From DATAMF01 sp964472565 (GTDB taxonomy: Bacteria > Chloroflexota > Anaerolineae > Aggregatilineales > Aggregatilineaceae): a DNA stretch of 11,758 nucleotides. The stretch is from positions 1 through 11,758 of the forward strand of contig CAYYNB010000182.1 in assembly GCA_964472565.1 (NCBI GenBank). The letters are read 5' to 3'. A model generated the notes under the pieces. That model was given only the letters and a program-made list of their open reading frames with translations, was not told the origin of the DNA and searched no databases. A program made the position numbers and the translations under genes. How positions within the stretch are numbered: position 1 is the stretch's first letter; each line of letters begins with the position of its first letter. Positions 6,294 to 11,758 of the stretch are shown in pieces.

Positions 6294-7487
6294 ATGAAAA
6301 AGATAGTGATGGTTTTGATGTTGCTGGTAATGCTCCCGGCAGCGCGGCTGGATGCCCAGGAACCCCCGCCGCCCGGATGTCATCTGCATGACGGGCAAAG
6401 CTGTACCGTTTTTTATGCCGCCGCTGAGAACATCGCGCTGGGCGGAAACAATGAGGACTTCTGGAATCCGTTCACCAAAATGTGGTTTATCCCGGCAGAA
6501 ACGGGGAAATATGGGCGAATGTACGTCGGGTTTGATGATTTTAGCCTGCAAGGGGGCATGAACGATCAGGGCCTGTTTTTTGATGGGCTGGCTGTCAAGA
6601 ATGTCACCGTGCCAGCCGACCCATCTAAAGCAACCTACAACGGCAATCTGGTCGATAAGGCCATGTCAGAATGCGCAACGGTGGACTGTGTGATCAATAT
6701 GATCAACCGCTATGATATGTCCGGCGCGTGGAATGGACAGTTTTTCTTTGGAGATCGAACCGGAGACGCAGCGATCATCGAACCGCTGAATATAATCCGT
6801 AACGAGGGGCGCTACCTGATCGCCACCAACTTCTTCCAGTCGGAAGTGCCCGCCGAGGAACGGGATCAGGAATGCTGGCGCTACCAGGCGGCCTATGAAC
6901 AGCTCGACGCTGCCGAAACATTCAGTGTTGAACTGTTCCGGGATATTCTGGACGCCGTCCACCAGGAGGAAACATGGGGCGGCACGCTGTATTCCACAAT
7001 ATACGATCTCAATGCCGGGCTGATTTACGTCTATCTGTTCCATGATTTTGAGCATGAAGTCGTGCTGAATCTGGCGGACGAACTGGCGCAGGGTGCACAT
7101 ACGTATGAAATCCCCGCCCTCTTCCCGGAAAATGAAACCTACAATGCCTGGGCGGAACTTCAGGGCGAGGACCTCAACGCTACAATTGCGGCTCGGCTGG
7201 CGGATGATGTGGACCCGGCGGTGTATGAAAATTATGTCGGCTGGTATCCGATCCCGGCGGAATATGGGCTGATGTATACGGGCGCTGAGGTGACGACCCG
7301 GAATGGCAAGCTGTATATTCATGCGGTGGGCGATGCCAAACCGCCATTGGAACTGCTGCCCGCGTCGGAAACCGAATTTTTCTATGTCAACTTCGATCAC
7401 GTCGATGAGTTTACCATCACGTTTGTTGAGGATGCGCTGATTTATCAGGCGGCGGGAATGCCGGAACTTACGCTGGCGAAAGATTAG
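6294..7487 (+). CDS. Secreted Ntn-hydrolase-like amidase with C-terminal DUF3471-like domain
   Basis: The 397-residue protein has a signal peptide (KK, hydrophobic core 4-17, probable cleavage LDA-Q at 21/22). Residues 37-290 resemble cysteine Ntn hydrolases of the choloylglycine hydrolase / linear amide C-N hydrolase / acyl-CoA:6-APA acyltransferase group. They show SCTVF (Cys37, candidate nucleophile), GGNNEDFWNP (50-59), QGGMNDQGLFFDG (86-98, N90), FFFGDRTGDAAIIEP (150-164) and YLIATNFF (N179). The usual GRNxD appears as GNNED, so the Arg that often follows Gly is Asn52. The last ~105 residues (YENYVGWYPIPAEYG, then NGKLYIHAVGD, then LLPASETEFFY) resemble the DUF3471 beta-barrel found after secreted hydrolases. 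A substrate cannot be named; an amide such as an acyl-amino acid or signal molecule is possible. Ribosome site CGGAG lies at 6279-6284. Its own promoter is unclear. Confidence 0.78.
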   Translation: MKKIVMVLMLLVMLPAARLDAQEPPPPGCHLHDGQSCTVFYAAAENIALGGNNEDFWNPFTKMWFIPAETGKYGRMYVGFDDFSLQGGMNDQGLFFDGLAVKNVTVPADPSKATYNGNLVDKAMSECATVDCVINMINRYDMSGAWNGQFFFGDRTGDAAIIEPLNIIRNEGRYLIATNFFQSEVPAEERDQECWRYQAAYEQLDAAETFSVELFRDILDAVHQEETWGGTLYSTIYDLNAGLIYVYLFHDFEHEVVLNLADELAQGAHTYEIPALFPENETYNAWAELQGEDLNATIAARLADDVDPAVYENYVGWYPIPAEYGLMYTGAEVTTRNGKLYIHAVGDAKPPLELLPASETEFFYVNFDHVDEFTITFVEDALIYQAAGMPELTLAKD

Positions 7488-7535
7488 CTTTTGTTGGCCG
7501 TTATCCAATAGCCGCCGTCCATTTTTGTCTGACTT

Positions 7536-7582
7536 CCCCCTCGCCAACTCGGTTGGAGGGGGGGACAGCGGGGGTGAGGTTC
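7536..7582. repeat. CCAAC-GTTGG hairpin repeat, copy 1
   Basis: CCCCCT (7536-7541) pairs with AGGGGG (7557-7562) around an inner stem CCAAC (7544-7548) / GTTGG (7552-7556) with a TCG loop and a CG bulge. GGGGGTGAGGTTC follows (7571-7583). Relatives are at 8856-8891 and 11581-11621, with a partial copy at 9061-9090. It may also act as terminator for the preceding hydrolase gene, although no T tract follows on the plus strand. Confidence 0.7.
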
Positions 7583-7625
7583 ATCCGGCCCGCCCCTACC
7601 GATATTCTCCTCTCGCCGCTCGCGG

Positions 7626-7631
7626 TATAAT
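7626..7631 (+). promoter_or_regulatory. -10 element of the first PsbP/DcrB-like lipoprotein gene
   Basis: A perfect TATAAT sits 30 nt ahead of the start codon, after CGCGG and before a T-rich run. No -35 of quality is seen at 16-18 nt upstream, so the promoter may depend on an activator. Confidence 0.5.
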
Positions 7632-7661
7632 ATATTTTTTGCGCGGTTTCGAGGAGTAACA

Positions 7662-8246
7662 ATGTTCAAAAAATGGAGTATCCTGCTGCTGTTGCTCATC
7701 CCCCTTATCCTGATCGCCTGTGGTGACGACAAGCAGGATGATAAGCCGTCCAACGCGAAAACCAATAGCGACCTCAAGCTGCCCCAGACCTTCATCGACC
7801 AGGAAAGCGGCCTCACCGTGCAGTATCCGGCGGGGTGGGTCGCTGTGACCGAGGGTAGCGGCGTAGCCGTAGCCAGTTCGCAGGCGGCGCTGGAATCTGA
7901 AACGTTAAGCGCAGATGATCTGGGCGTAATTATCGAAGTTAATCCCATCGCGTCACTGGGCGCAGCCGATCTCGACGGGGTCTTCACCGCCTTCACGAGT
8001 GCGATGACTGCCGCCAACGACGGCACCACTGTCACCCCACCCACCAGCCTCAAAATCGGCACCATCGACGCCAGGCGCATCACGATCACCCATCCCGAAG
8101 AGGGTGATGCCGTGCTGATTGCGTGGTTGACCGATGGCGGTACATCCGTCCTGAGCGTCATGGGGGTCGCGCCCCAGGGCAAACTGAGCACTCTGGAACC
8201 CTACGTTCTGGCAATTGCCAACAACCTCAAGTACACCGCCCCATAA
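7662..8246 (+). CDS. PsbP/DcrB-like lipoprotein, paralogue A
   Basis: The 194-residue lipoprotein has KK, a leucine-rich core and lipobox LIAC with Cys20 to be lipidated, followed by an acidic linker (GDDKQDDKPSN). The folded part (about 40-194) contains LTVQYPAGWVA, a pattern typical of the PsbP/MOG1/DcrB (DUF1795) fold, then SSQAALESET, SLKIGTIDARRITITHPEEGD, VLIAWLTDGGTSVLSVMG and LEPYVLAIANNLKY near the end. It is paralogous to the protein encoded at 9163-9762; roughly half of the aligned positions agree by eye. Ribosome site GAGGAG lies 6 nt before the ATG. Function is unknown; these proteins are often called PsbP-related without a defined substrate. It is probably monocistronic or leads into the small membrane gene at 8446. 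Confidence 0.85.
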   Translation: MFKKWSILLLLLIPLILIACGDDKQDDKPSNAKTNSDLKLPQTFIDQESGLTVQYPAGWVAVTEGSGVAVASSQAALESETLSADDLGVIIEVNPIASLGAADLDGVFTAFTSAMTAANDGTTVTPPTSLKIGTIDARRITITHPEEGDAVLIAWLTDGGTSVLSVMGVAPQGKLSTLEPYVLAIANNLKYTAP

Positions 8247-8277
8247 CTCTCCCGCACGTTAGGCCTTTCCAAGAAAA

Positions 8278-8363
8278 TAATCATCCCATTCATCTGGTTT
8301 GACTCCCCTTCCCTGAGGGAAGGGGTAAGGGGGGATGGGGTAAAGAAAATATTGGCGCAGCCT
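8278..8363. repeat. Dispersed hairpin repeat, copy 2
   Basis: This is a relative of the 6037-6198 repeat. It has ATCTGGTTTGACTCC, a hairpin CCCCTTCCC-TGA-GGGAAGGGG (8305-8325), a G-rich run, then TAAAGAAAATATTGGCGCAG. The 37-nt unit is cut short after GCAGCCT and is not duplicated here. The hairpin has a longer stem than in copy 1. Confidence 0.65.
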
Positions 8364-8365
8364 TA

Positions 8366-8398
8366 GGCGGGCATAAGGTTCTACAACCTTTTCCCGCC
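8366..8398 (+). promoter_or_regulatory. Composite hairpin upstream of the small membrane protein
   Basis: GGCGGG (8366-8371) pairs with CCCGCC (8393-8398), and inside it AAGGTT (8375-8380) pairs with AACCTT (8385-8390) around a CTAC loop, giving 12 pairs in 33 nt. It ends 47 nt before the ATG at 8446. It could be a terminator of the upstream gene (only TT follows the inner stem) or a leader structure. Confidence 0.45.
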
Positions 8399-8445
8399 CC
8401 CTGCGTAATAGATCATGAAATAATGGTTTGCTGCGGGAGGAAACA

Positions 8446-8820
8446 ATGTGGTCATCCGATGAAGCGTATCTGGCTCGGCGGGAAAAACAGATCAAGGAAC
8501 TCTACGAGTTGCGCGCCAGTTCCTTCGCCTGCCTGGTCACCGGACTGCTCCTGACAGGGCTGTCATTTGGCCTGCTCACGCTGGGCTACACCACGCCCAG
8601 CGTGATTCTATTTGTCGTCTCGCTCCTGTTTAATGCCGGGGCGCTCTTTATGTTCTTTTCCTATTTCGGCCAAAAAGCAGCGGATCGCGCCATCCAGCAG
8701 GAACTCTACGGCCATTTGCTCGAAAAATCCAAACGTCAGGTATCCCTGTTCTCCGATGAGGGCGAACTCCTGACCGAAGCCGATACCCTGCTCACCGCCC
8801 GCCGCGCCGAAATGTCCTGA
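8446..8820 (+). CDS. Small two-helix membrane protein, unknown function
   Basis: This 124-residue protein matches no family I recognise. An N-terminal charged helix (AYLARREKQIKELYELR, 7-23) is followed by two hydrophobic helices, about 26-47 (rich in Gly and Leu) and 52-74 (ending FMFFSYFG). A cytoplasmic-looking helical tail of about 50 residues follows (AADRAIQQELYGHLLEKSKR, then acidic DEGELLTEADTLL). The positive-rich N-terminal segment suggests both ends are cytoplasmic. The ATG at 8446 is preferred to an in-frame TTG at 8428 because GGGAGG (8435-8440) lies 5 nt before it. The gene sits between the two paralogous lipoprotein genes, all on the same strand, which hints at an envelope-related role but proves nothing. 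Confidence 0.75.
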   Translation: MWSSDEAYLARREKQIKELYELRASSFACLVTGLLLTGLSFGLLTLGYTTPSVILFVVSLLFNAGALFMFFSYFGQKAADRAIQQELYGHLLEKSKRQVSLFSDEGELLTEADTLLTARRAEMS

Positions 8821-8855
8821 CCCTGATCAAAACCGGCTGGCTTACCCCGCCCGAT

Positions 8856-8891
8856 CTTCCCCCCACGCCAACTGGATTGGAGCGGGGGAAG
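8856..8891. repeat. CCAAC-GTTGG hairpin repeat, copy 2
   Basis: CTTCCCCC (8856-8863) pairs with GGGGGAAG (8884-8891) around CCAA (8868-8871) / TTGG (8877-8880). The general plan is that of the copies at 7536 and 11581, but the outer stem is different and still paired. It lies 36 nt after the small membrane gene and may also limit transcription. Confidence 0.65.
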
Positions 8892-8964
8892 GTTAGCTTT
8901 GTCTCCCCCAACCTGCAAGCAGCTTCACAATCACCGCTCAGAGACTCCACGTCGGGGCGCTGCT

Positions 8965-9090
8965 CCCCTTTCTCCGCGCGCGGGGAAAGGGGCCGGGGGA
9001 TAGGGGTGAACCGCACAACGCCTGTTTTCTCCTTCATCACCCACTGATGGGTAACGTATAGCCAACTGGATTGGAGCGGAGGGGATAGAG
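8965..9090. repeat. Repeat cluster in the 342-nt gap before the second lipoprotein gene
   Basis: The gap 8821-9162 holds no gene. It contains a 28-nt palindrome (8965-8992, half-site CCCCTTTCTCCGCG, one T-G mismatch) and then CCGGGGGATAGGGGTGAACC, which recurs near 11641-11660. Next is the 38-nt TTTTCT...TTAGCC-type module (9023-9063, containing ACCCA-CTGA-TGGGT), which recurs at 11207-11245 and 11468-11505. Last is a partial CCAACTGGATTGGAG module (9063-9077). Confidence 0.65.
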
Positions 9091-9162
9091 GTACCTTTCG
9101 CCCCATTGCCTTTATGGTATAAACTGTCCCTGCATATTGTGACCATGCTTTGAGGAGAAATC

Positions 9163-9762
9163 ATGTTCAAAAAATGGAGTATCCTGCTGCTGATTGCGCT
9201 GCTGATCGTACCGTTCGTCCTGACAGCCTGTGGTGACGACGAGAAAGAAGACAAGAAGGACGATAAGAAAACAGACCCCGCTGTCAAGCTGACCCAAACC
9301 TTCACCAACGCCGAAGTCGGTGTCACCGTTCAGTATCCAGATGGCTGGGTTGCACGCGAAGATAGCGCTGGCGTTAGCTTAGCAAGTTCACAGGCCGCCA
9401 TGGATACCGAAACACCAGGCGAGAATGATCAGGTGATTAACGTCGAGGTGAATGCCCTGGATGTCTTCGGCGCGACGACCCTGGATGAGGTGATCACCCT
9501 CTTCAAGCAAGCCATGACATCCGAAGAGGAAGGGGTAACCATCAGTGAAGTCACCAGCCTGAAAGTCGGCAGTAAGGATGCCAAACGTATGACGATGACC
9601 CACCCGACCGAGGGCGAGGCTGTTTTCATTGCTTGGTTAACCGAAGACGGCAAGTCCGTCGTGAGCGTGATGGGTATCGCGACCAATGGCAAGTTGAGCG
9701 CCCTGGAACCCTACTTGCTGGCAGTTGCCAACAGCGTCACGTACACCCCTCCCGCCGAATAA
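9163..9762 (+). CDS. PsbP/DcrB-like lipoprotein, paralogue B
   Basis: The 199-residue lipoprotein has lipobox LTAC with Cys23 and a highly charged linker (DDEKEDKKDDKKTD, 25-38) longer than in its paralogue. The folded domain carries VTVQYPDGWVA, SLASSQAAMDTET, SLKVGSKDAKRMTMTHPTEG, FIAWLTEDGKSVVSVMG and LEPYLLAVANSVTY. It is collinear with the 7662-8246 product, and the first ~30 nt of the two genes, coding for MFKKWSILLL, are identical. Ribosome site TTGAGGAGA lies just upstream, and TATAAA (9118-9123) is a possible -10 about 40 nt before the start. The last 26 nt overlap the 3' end of the convergent SH3b gene. Function is unknown; two diverged copies suggest paralogous specialisation. Confidence 0.85.
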   Translation: MFKKWSILLLIALLIVPFVLTACGDDEKEDKKDDKKTDPAVKLTQTFTNAEVGVTVQYPDGWVAREDSAGVSLASSQAAMDTETPGENDQVINVEVNALDVFGATTLDEVITLFKQAMTSEEEGVTISEVTSLKVGSKDAKRMTMTHPTEGEAVFIAWLTEDGKSVVSVMGIATNGKLSALEPYLLAVANSVTYTPPAE

Positions 9763-11131
9763 TGCCCCTTGCTGGGGGGGGGGACGGGCAGCTTGAATGG
9801 CTGGCCGTTGGTGGGGCAGGTTGGCCAACCCAACCCGACTGCACCCCAAGCCCCACGGCATCCAGCGATTGCAGCGGGGTGAGGTTCCGCCCGGGCCACG
9901 CGCTTTCCATCGCTGCCGGATCATCAAACAAGCTCTGTGCATACGTCAGGTGGAATCCGTCATCCAGGCCGAAATCGCGTAGCGGCTGCGCTGCCATCAG
10001 AAAATTCCACAGCGGAATATCATATTCCTGGGCGACCCGCGCAATAATCGAATTGATCGCCCAGTTGCCCTCTCGATTGCTCGGTTTGGTCGCCAGAATC
10101 GGCACGACATCGTTCCCGATCCAAAAATCGAGCACCAGCCGCAGATTAAATTCGTAATCTTCCGGCAGGCCGTGCCACACTTCCAGGCTGATGATCACAA
10201 AACTCGGCTGCCATTCGCGGTATTCGCACGCCTGCGGGCTTTCACCGGGCAAACACCGCGCCGGATTCGCCCAGGTCGGGTCGAGAATCGCGTAAATATT
10301 GAAGCCTGACCACACCGCCGCGCTGTCCCGGTTAAACGATCCCGCGAAATAATCAATCGTCGGCTGCAAATAAGCATACTGCTCGCCCAGGCGGTATTCG
10401 CCGCGATCAAACGGCCCCAGGAAAAATTCGACAATGCTCTGGCAGTCGCCCACTTTCGAGAATCGATTCGGATGGTTGCCGCGCGCCAGTCCGCGCTGAT
10501 AAATTTCACGGGATCGCGCGGTAGCCGCTGCGACGATAGGTGTTTGCCGCAGCCCTAACATTTCCGCCGACTCCGCCTGCTGGATGATCTCCGTGCTGAC
10601 CGGCAGACTCGCTGCATCGCCGCTCAGACTTACAAATGCAGCCGCCATCCAGCCGCGTGTGCCGCCCGACTGTCCCAATACCCACCCGCCATCCTGACTG
10701 CGCGCCTCAACCGTCACCGTTGAGCCGTTGGTCAGGTACAGCACAATCGTTTCGTTCATGCTTGGCCCGCGCCGCATATTGAGTCCCGTCGTCAGCACGC
10801 CCGTCATCGTCCCGCCGCTGCTTTCCCCGCTCACCGGGAATTGCGCCGCCGTGACGCCCGGCTGAAATTCGACATACAGGCTGGTGACCCATCCCCGCGC
10901 CGCGCCGTCCTCGGTCTGCGCCAGCAGCCATGACGCATCCGCGTTCCGCCCCTCGAAAATCAACCCGGTTCCCGCCGCCAGCGTCATCACCACGCCATAC
11001 CCCGTTCCCGGCCCGGTCCGCATATTTATTTCATACGCCGCGTACCCATCCGTACCCGACTGCGCCCCGGCAGGCACCACCCCCATCACCACAGCCATCA
11101 CCATCGTCAGAAAAAGTATTTTGGCTTTCAT
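9737..11131 (-). CDS. Secreted SH3b-SH3b protein with SGNH-hydrolase-like domain, GDC motif
   Basis: This 464-residue minus-strand protein has a signal peptide ending AGA-Q (residues 1-24). Two bacterial SH3 domains lie at about 30-89 (INMRTGPGTGYGVVMTL, RGWVTSLYVEF) and 110-168 (LNMRRGPSMNETIVLYL, RGWMAAAFVSL). A domain at 196-426 resembles SGNH hydrolases. It has VGDCQS (228-232), where the usual catalytic Ser is Cys230, then DVVPILATKPSNREGN, AQEYDIPLWNF, and DDGFHLT with D391 and H394 as a DxxH block. The GxND block is not recognisable (VWHGLPEDY at that place). It probably acts in the cell wall or extracellularly; enzyme activity is doubtful. From about residue 427 the sequence becomes low-complexity (PAPPTASHSSCPSPPP) and seems to be intergenic DNA read as protein. 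The ATG at 11131 has AAAGGTG just upstream. Confidence 0.82.
   Translation of the reverse strand: MKAKILFLTMVMAVVMGVVPAGAQSGTDGYAAYEINMRTGPGTGYGVVMTLAAGTGLIFEGRNADASWLLAQTEDGAARGWVTSLYVEFQPGVTAAQFPVSGESSGGTMTGVLTTGLNMRRGPSMNETIVLYLTNGSTVTVEARSQDGGWVLGQSGGTRGWMAAAFVSLSGDAASLPVSTEIIQQAESAEMLGLRQTPIVAAATARSREIYQRGLARGNHPNRFSKVGDCQSIVEFFLGPFDRGEYRLGEQYAYLQPTIDYFAGSFNRDSAAVWSGFNIYAILDPTWANPARCLPGESPQACEYREWQPSFVIISLEVWHGLPEDYEFNLRLVLDFWIGNDVVPILATKPSNREGNWAINSIIARVAQEYDIPLWNFLMAAQPLRDFGLDDGFHLTYAQSLFDDPAAMESAWPGRNLTPLQSLDAVGLGVQSGWVGQPAPPTASHSSCPSPPPARGIIRREGCT
9774..9783. repeat. Run of ten G (C on the coding strand)
   Basis: An uninterrupted G10 tract lies inside the last ~18 codons of the minus-strand SH3b/SGNH gene. 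Such runs are prone to slippage in replication and to sequencing error. A one-base change would shift the frame of the terminal tail only, moving the stop well into the convergent lipoprotein gene on the antisense strand. Confidence 0.85.
9813..9834. repeat. GGTTGGCCAACC palindrome in the SH3b gene tail
   Basis: TGGGGCAGG leads into a perfect 12-nt palindrome, GGTTGGCCAACC, followed by CAACCC. It resembles a degenerate member of the GTAGGGGCAGG palindromes at 4211 and 11293 and lies in the part of the gene suspected to be former intergenic DNA. Confidence 0.5.
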
Positions 11132-11206
11132 CGCGCACCTTTACCCTCATCATATGTAGTCTACCATCAAGCGCCGCCGCGATTCTATACTTTCCTCCTT
11201 TTCTCC

Positions 11207-11245
11207 CTTTTCTCCCTCGTCCCCGACTTGTGGGTAATGTTTAGC
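11207..11245. repeat. TTTTCTCCCTC...TTAGC module, copy 2
   Basis: This copy reads CTTTTCTCCCTCGTCCCC followed by GACTTGTGGGTAATGTTTAGC. Relatives are at 9023-9063 and 11468-11505. It abuts the left end of the second MITE-like element. In the copy at 9023 the centre is a hairpin (ACCCA/TGGGT); here the pairing is partly lost. Confidence 0.6.
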
Positions 11246-11430
11246 TGCGTGCGATACGTTGGCGAACCGGCTGGATCGAACGGGTAGGCATTGGTAGGGG
11301 CAGGTTTGCAAACCTGCCCTTACACGCCACACCCGGATATGCTCATCGGATACTTAATCATTCATAACCTGACAATCCCCTGCCCAATGGATTCGCCAAC
11401 GGTATCACTCACGCGGAGAGAGGGCCGGGA
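11245..11430. repeat. MITE-like palindromic element, copy 2
   Basis: This copy is in the same orientation as 4163-4348. Inverted ends are ATACGTTGGCGAA (11254-11266, one base shorter than copy 1 in the ACC run) and TTCGCCAACGGTA (11392-11404). The central palindrome (11293-11322, half-site GTAGGGGCAGGTTTG) has one change in its right arm, CTTAC instead of CCTAC. The block CTGACAATCCCCTG / CCGACAATCCCCTG before the right end is almost the same in both copies. The small ACATCC/GGATGT hairpin of copy 1 is decayed here. Confidence 0.8.
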
Positions 11431-11442
11431 ATACGGTTCGTA

Positions 11443-11464
11443 GGGGCAATTCACGAATTGCCCC
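11443..11464. repeat. GGGGCAATTC palindrome
   Basis: GGGGCAATTC (11443-11452) and GAATTGCCCC (11455-11464) are perfect inverted repeats around AC, preceded by GTA. It is of the same general design as the GTAGGGGCAGG palindromes, with a different core. Confidence 0.7.
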
Positions 11465-11467
11465 GTT

Positions 11468-11530
11468 GATTTTCCCTCATCCCCACTTGTTGGTAATGAT
11501 TAGCCAATGGAACCGAGGAGGTGAGGTTCA
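11468..11530. repeat. TTTTCCCTCATCCCCAC module, copy 3, fused to a GAGGTGAGGTT module
   Basis: This copy reads GATTTTCCCTCATCCCCACT then TGTTGGTAATGATTAGCC, corresponding to 9023-9063 and 11207-11245. It is followed by AATGGAACCGAGGAGGTGAGG, which looks like a worn version of the CCAACTGGATTGGAG plus GGTGAGGTT units found elsewhere in the window. Confidence 0.55.
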
Positions 11531-11580
11531 GTTACACGGGGTGTATTGCGATACGCCCCGCGCTCGCCGCCCTCGCTTTT

Positions 11581-11660
11581 CCCCCTCGCCAACTCGGTTG
11601 GAGAGGGGGCAGGGGGTGAGGTTTGTCGGGGTAAGGAGGCTGGGAGGATAGGGGTGAACC
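11581..11660. repeat. CCAAC-GTTGG hairpin repeat, copy 3, with GGATAGGGGTGAACC
   Basis: CCCCCTC (11581-11587) pairs with GAGGGGG (11603-11609) around CCAAC (11589-11593) / GTTGG (11597-11601) with a TCG loop. AGGGGGTGAGGTT then GGGAGGATAGGGGTGAACC follow. The inner stem and loop are identical to the copy at 7536. No gene is seen anywhere in 11132-11758. Confidence 0.7.
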
Positions 11661-11708
11661 ATCGAAGTTAACCATTCAAGTTAACCATTCAAGTTAGTCA
11701 CTGTAGTT
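11657..11708. repeat. Four tandem 13-nt repeats
   Basis: The units are AACCATCGAAGTT, AACCATTCAAGTT twice exactly, and AGTCACTGTAGTT, laid head to tail with no gaps. A fifth, very worn unit AGTCGGTGGATGG may follow. The period is a little over one helix turn. The array ends 15 nt before a probable promoter, so it may be a regulator-binding array, or only a local slippage product. Confidence 0.75.
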
Positions 11709-11723
11709 AGTCGGTGGATGGTG

Positions 11724-11752
11724 ATGACAAACTCGAACATCCGTGCTATTCT
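11724..11752 (+). promoter_or_regulatory. Probable promoter for a gene beyond the right edge
   Basis: ATGACA (11724-11729) and TATTCT (11747-11752) are 17 nt apart on the plus strand. The -35 matches five of six consensus positions and the -10 four of six. Transcription would start at or just past the window end. Confidence 0.4.
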
Positions 11753-11758
11753 GTAGAG

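Noticed and set aside
6666..7547. A 293-codon minus-strand open frame opposite the Ntn hydrolase
   Set aside because: It is antisense to a gene with clear signal peptide and family motifs, and its own composition (rich in Arg, His, Gln) is typical of a shadow frame.
4150..11430. A composite transposon bounded by the two MITE-like copies
   Set aside because: The copies are in direct orientation with ordinary housekeeping genes between them and no transposase. Nothing suggests that the whole interval moves as a unit.
11466..11651. A 61-codon plus-strand open frame near the right edge
   Set aside because: It is composed entirely of repeat modules shared with other intergenic regions; no ribosome site or recognisable protein.
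11657..11708. CRISPR-like or iteron interpretation of the 13-nt array
   Set aside because: Units are directly adjacent with no spacers, so it is not CRISPR. No replication gene or DnaA-box cluster is present to support an origin.

Overview
The window looks like chromosomal DNA from a free-living bacterium of moderately high GC content, most likely a member of Chloroflexota (Anaerolineae-like). This is an inference from three things: short lipoproteins with SPDG-type propeller repeats, a secreted SH3b plus SGNH-like protein with a GDC motif, and intergenic DNA packed with small palindromic repeats. No tRNA, rRNA, CRISPR array, transposase or phage gene is visible.

Layout. (1) Positions 1-1202, minus strand: the first ~400 codons of a propeller-type lipoprotein whose 3' end lies outside the window. 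A short divergent promoter region follows. (2) Positions 1326-4021, plus strand: a tight four-gene operon of a CDF metal exporter, methylglyoxal synthase (mgsA), and the two halves of a ThrE/YjjPB-type exporter, joined by a 7-nt gap and two ATGA overlaps. (3) Positions 4022-4534: an intergenic region with a MITE-like palindromic element, then a near-consensus promoter for rplS (ribosomal protein L19, 4535-4879). (4) Positions 5056-6032: two adjacent diiron iron-storage genes, a haem-less bacterioferritin-like protein and a classical ferritin (ftnA type). A tandem repeat and an intrinsic terminator follow. (5) Positions 6294-7487: a secreted Ntn-hydrolase-like amidase with a C-terminal DUF3471-like domain. 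(6) Positions 7662-9762: two paralogous PsbP/DcrB-like lipoproteins flanking a small two-helix membrane protein. (7) Positions 9737-11131, minus strand: a secreted protein with two SH3b domains and an SGNH-like domain. Its last ~38 residues appear to read through intergenic repeat DNA, including a run of ten G/C. (8) Positions 11132-11758: no gene. This stretch holds a second copy of the MITE-like element, other palindromes, a 13-bp tandem array and a probable promoter pointing out of the window.

The genes fall into small functional blocks: methylglyoxal/export, iron storage, and an envelope-protein cluster. The least explained material is non-coding. At least four families of short structured repeats recur between the genes, one with base changes that keep the hairpin paired. 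No defence system, secretion system or biosynthetic cluster was recognised.
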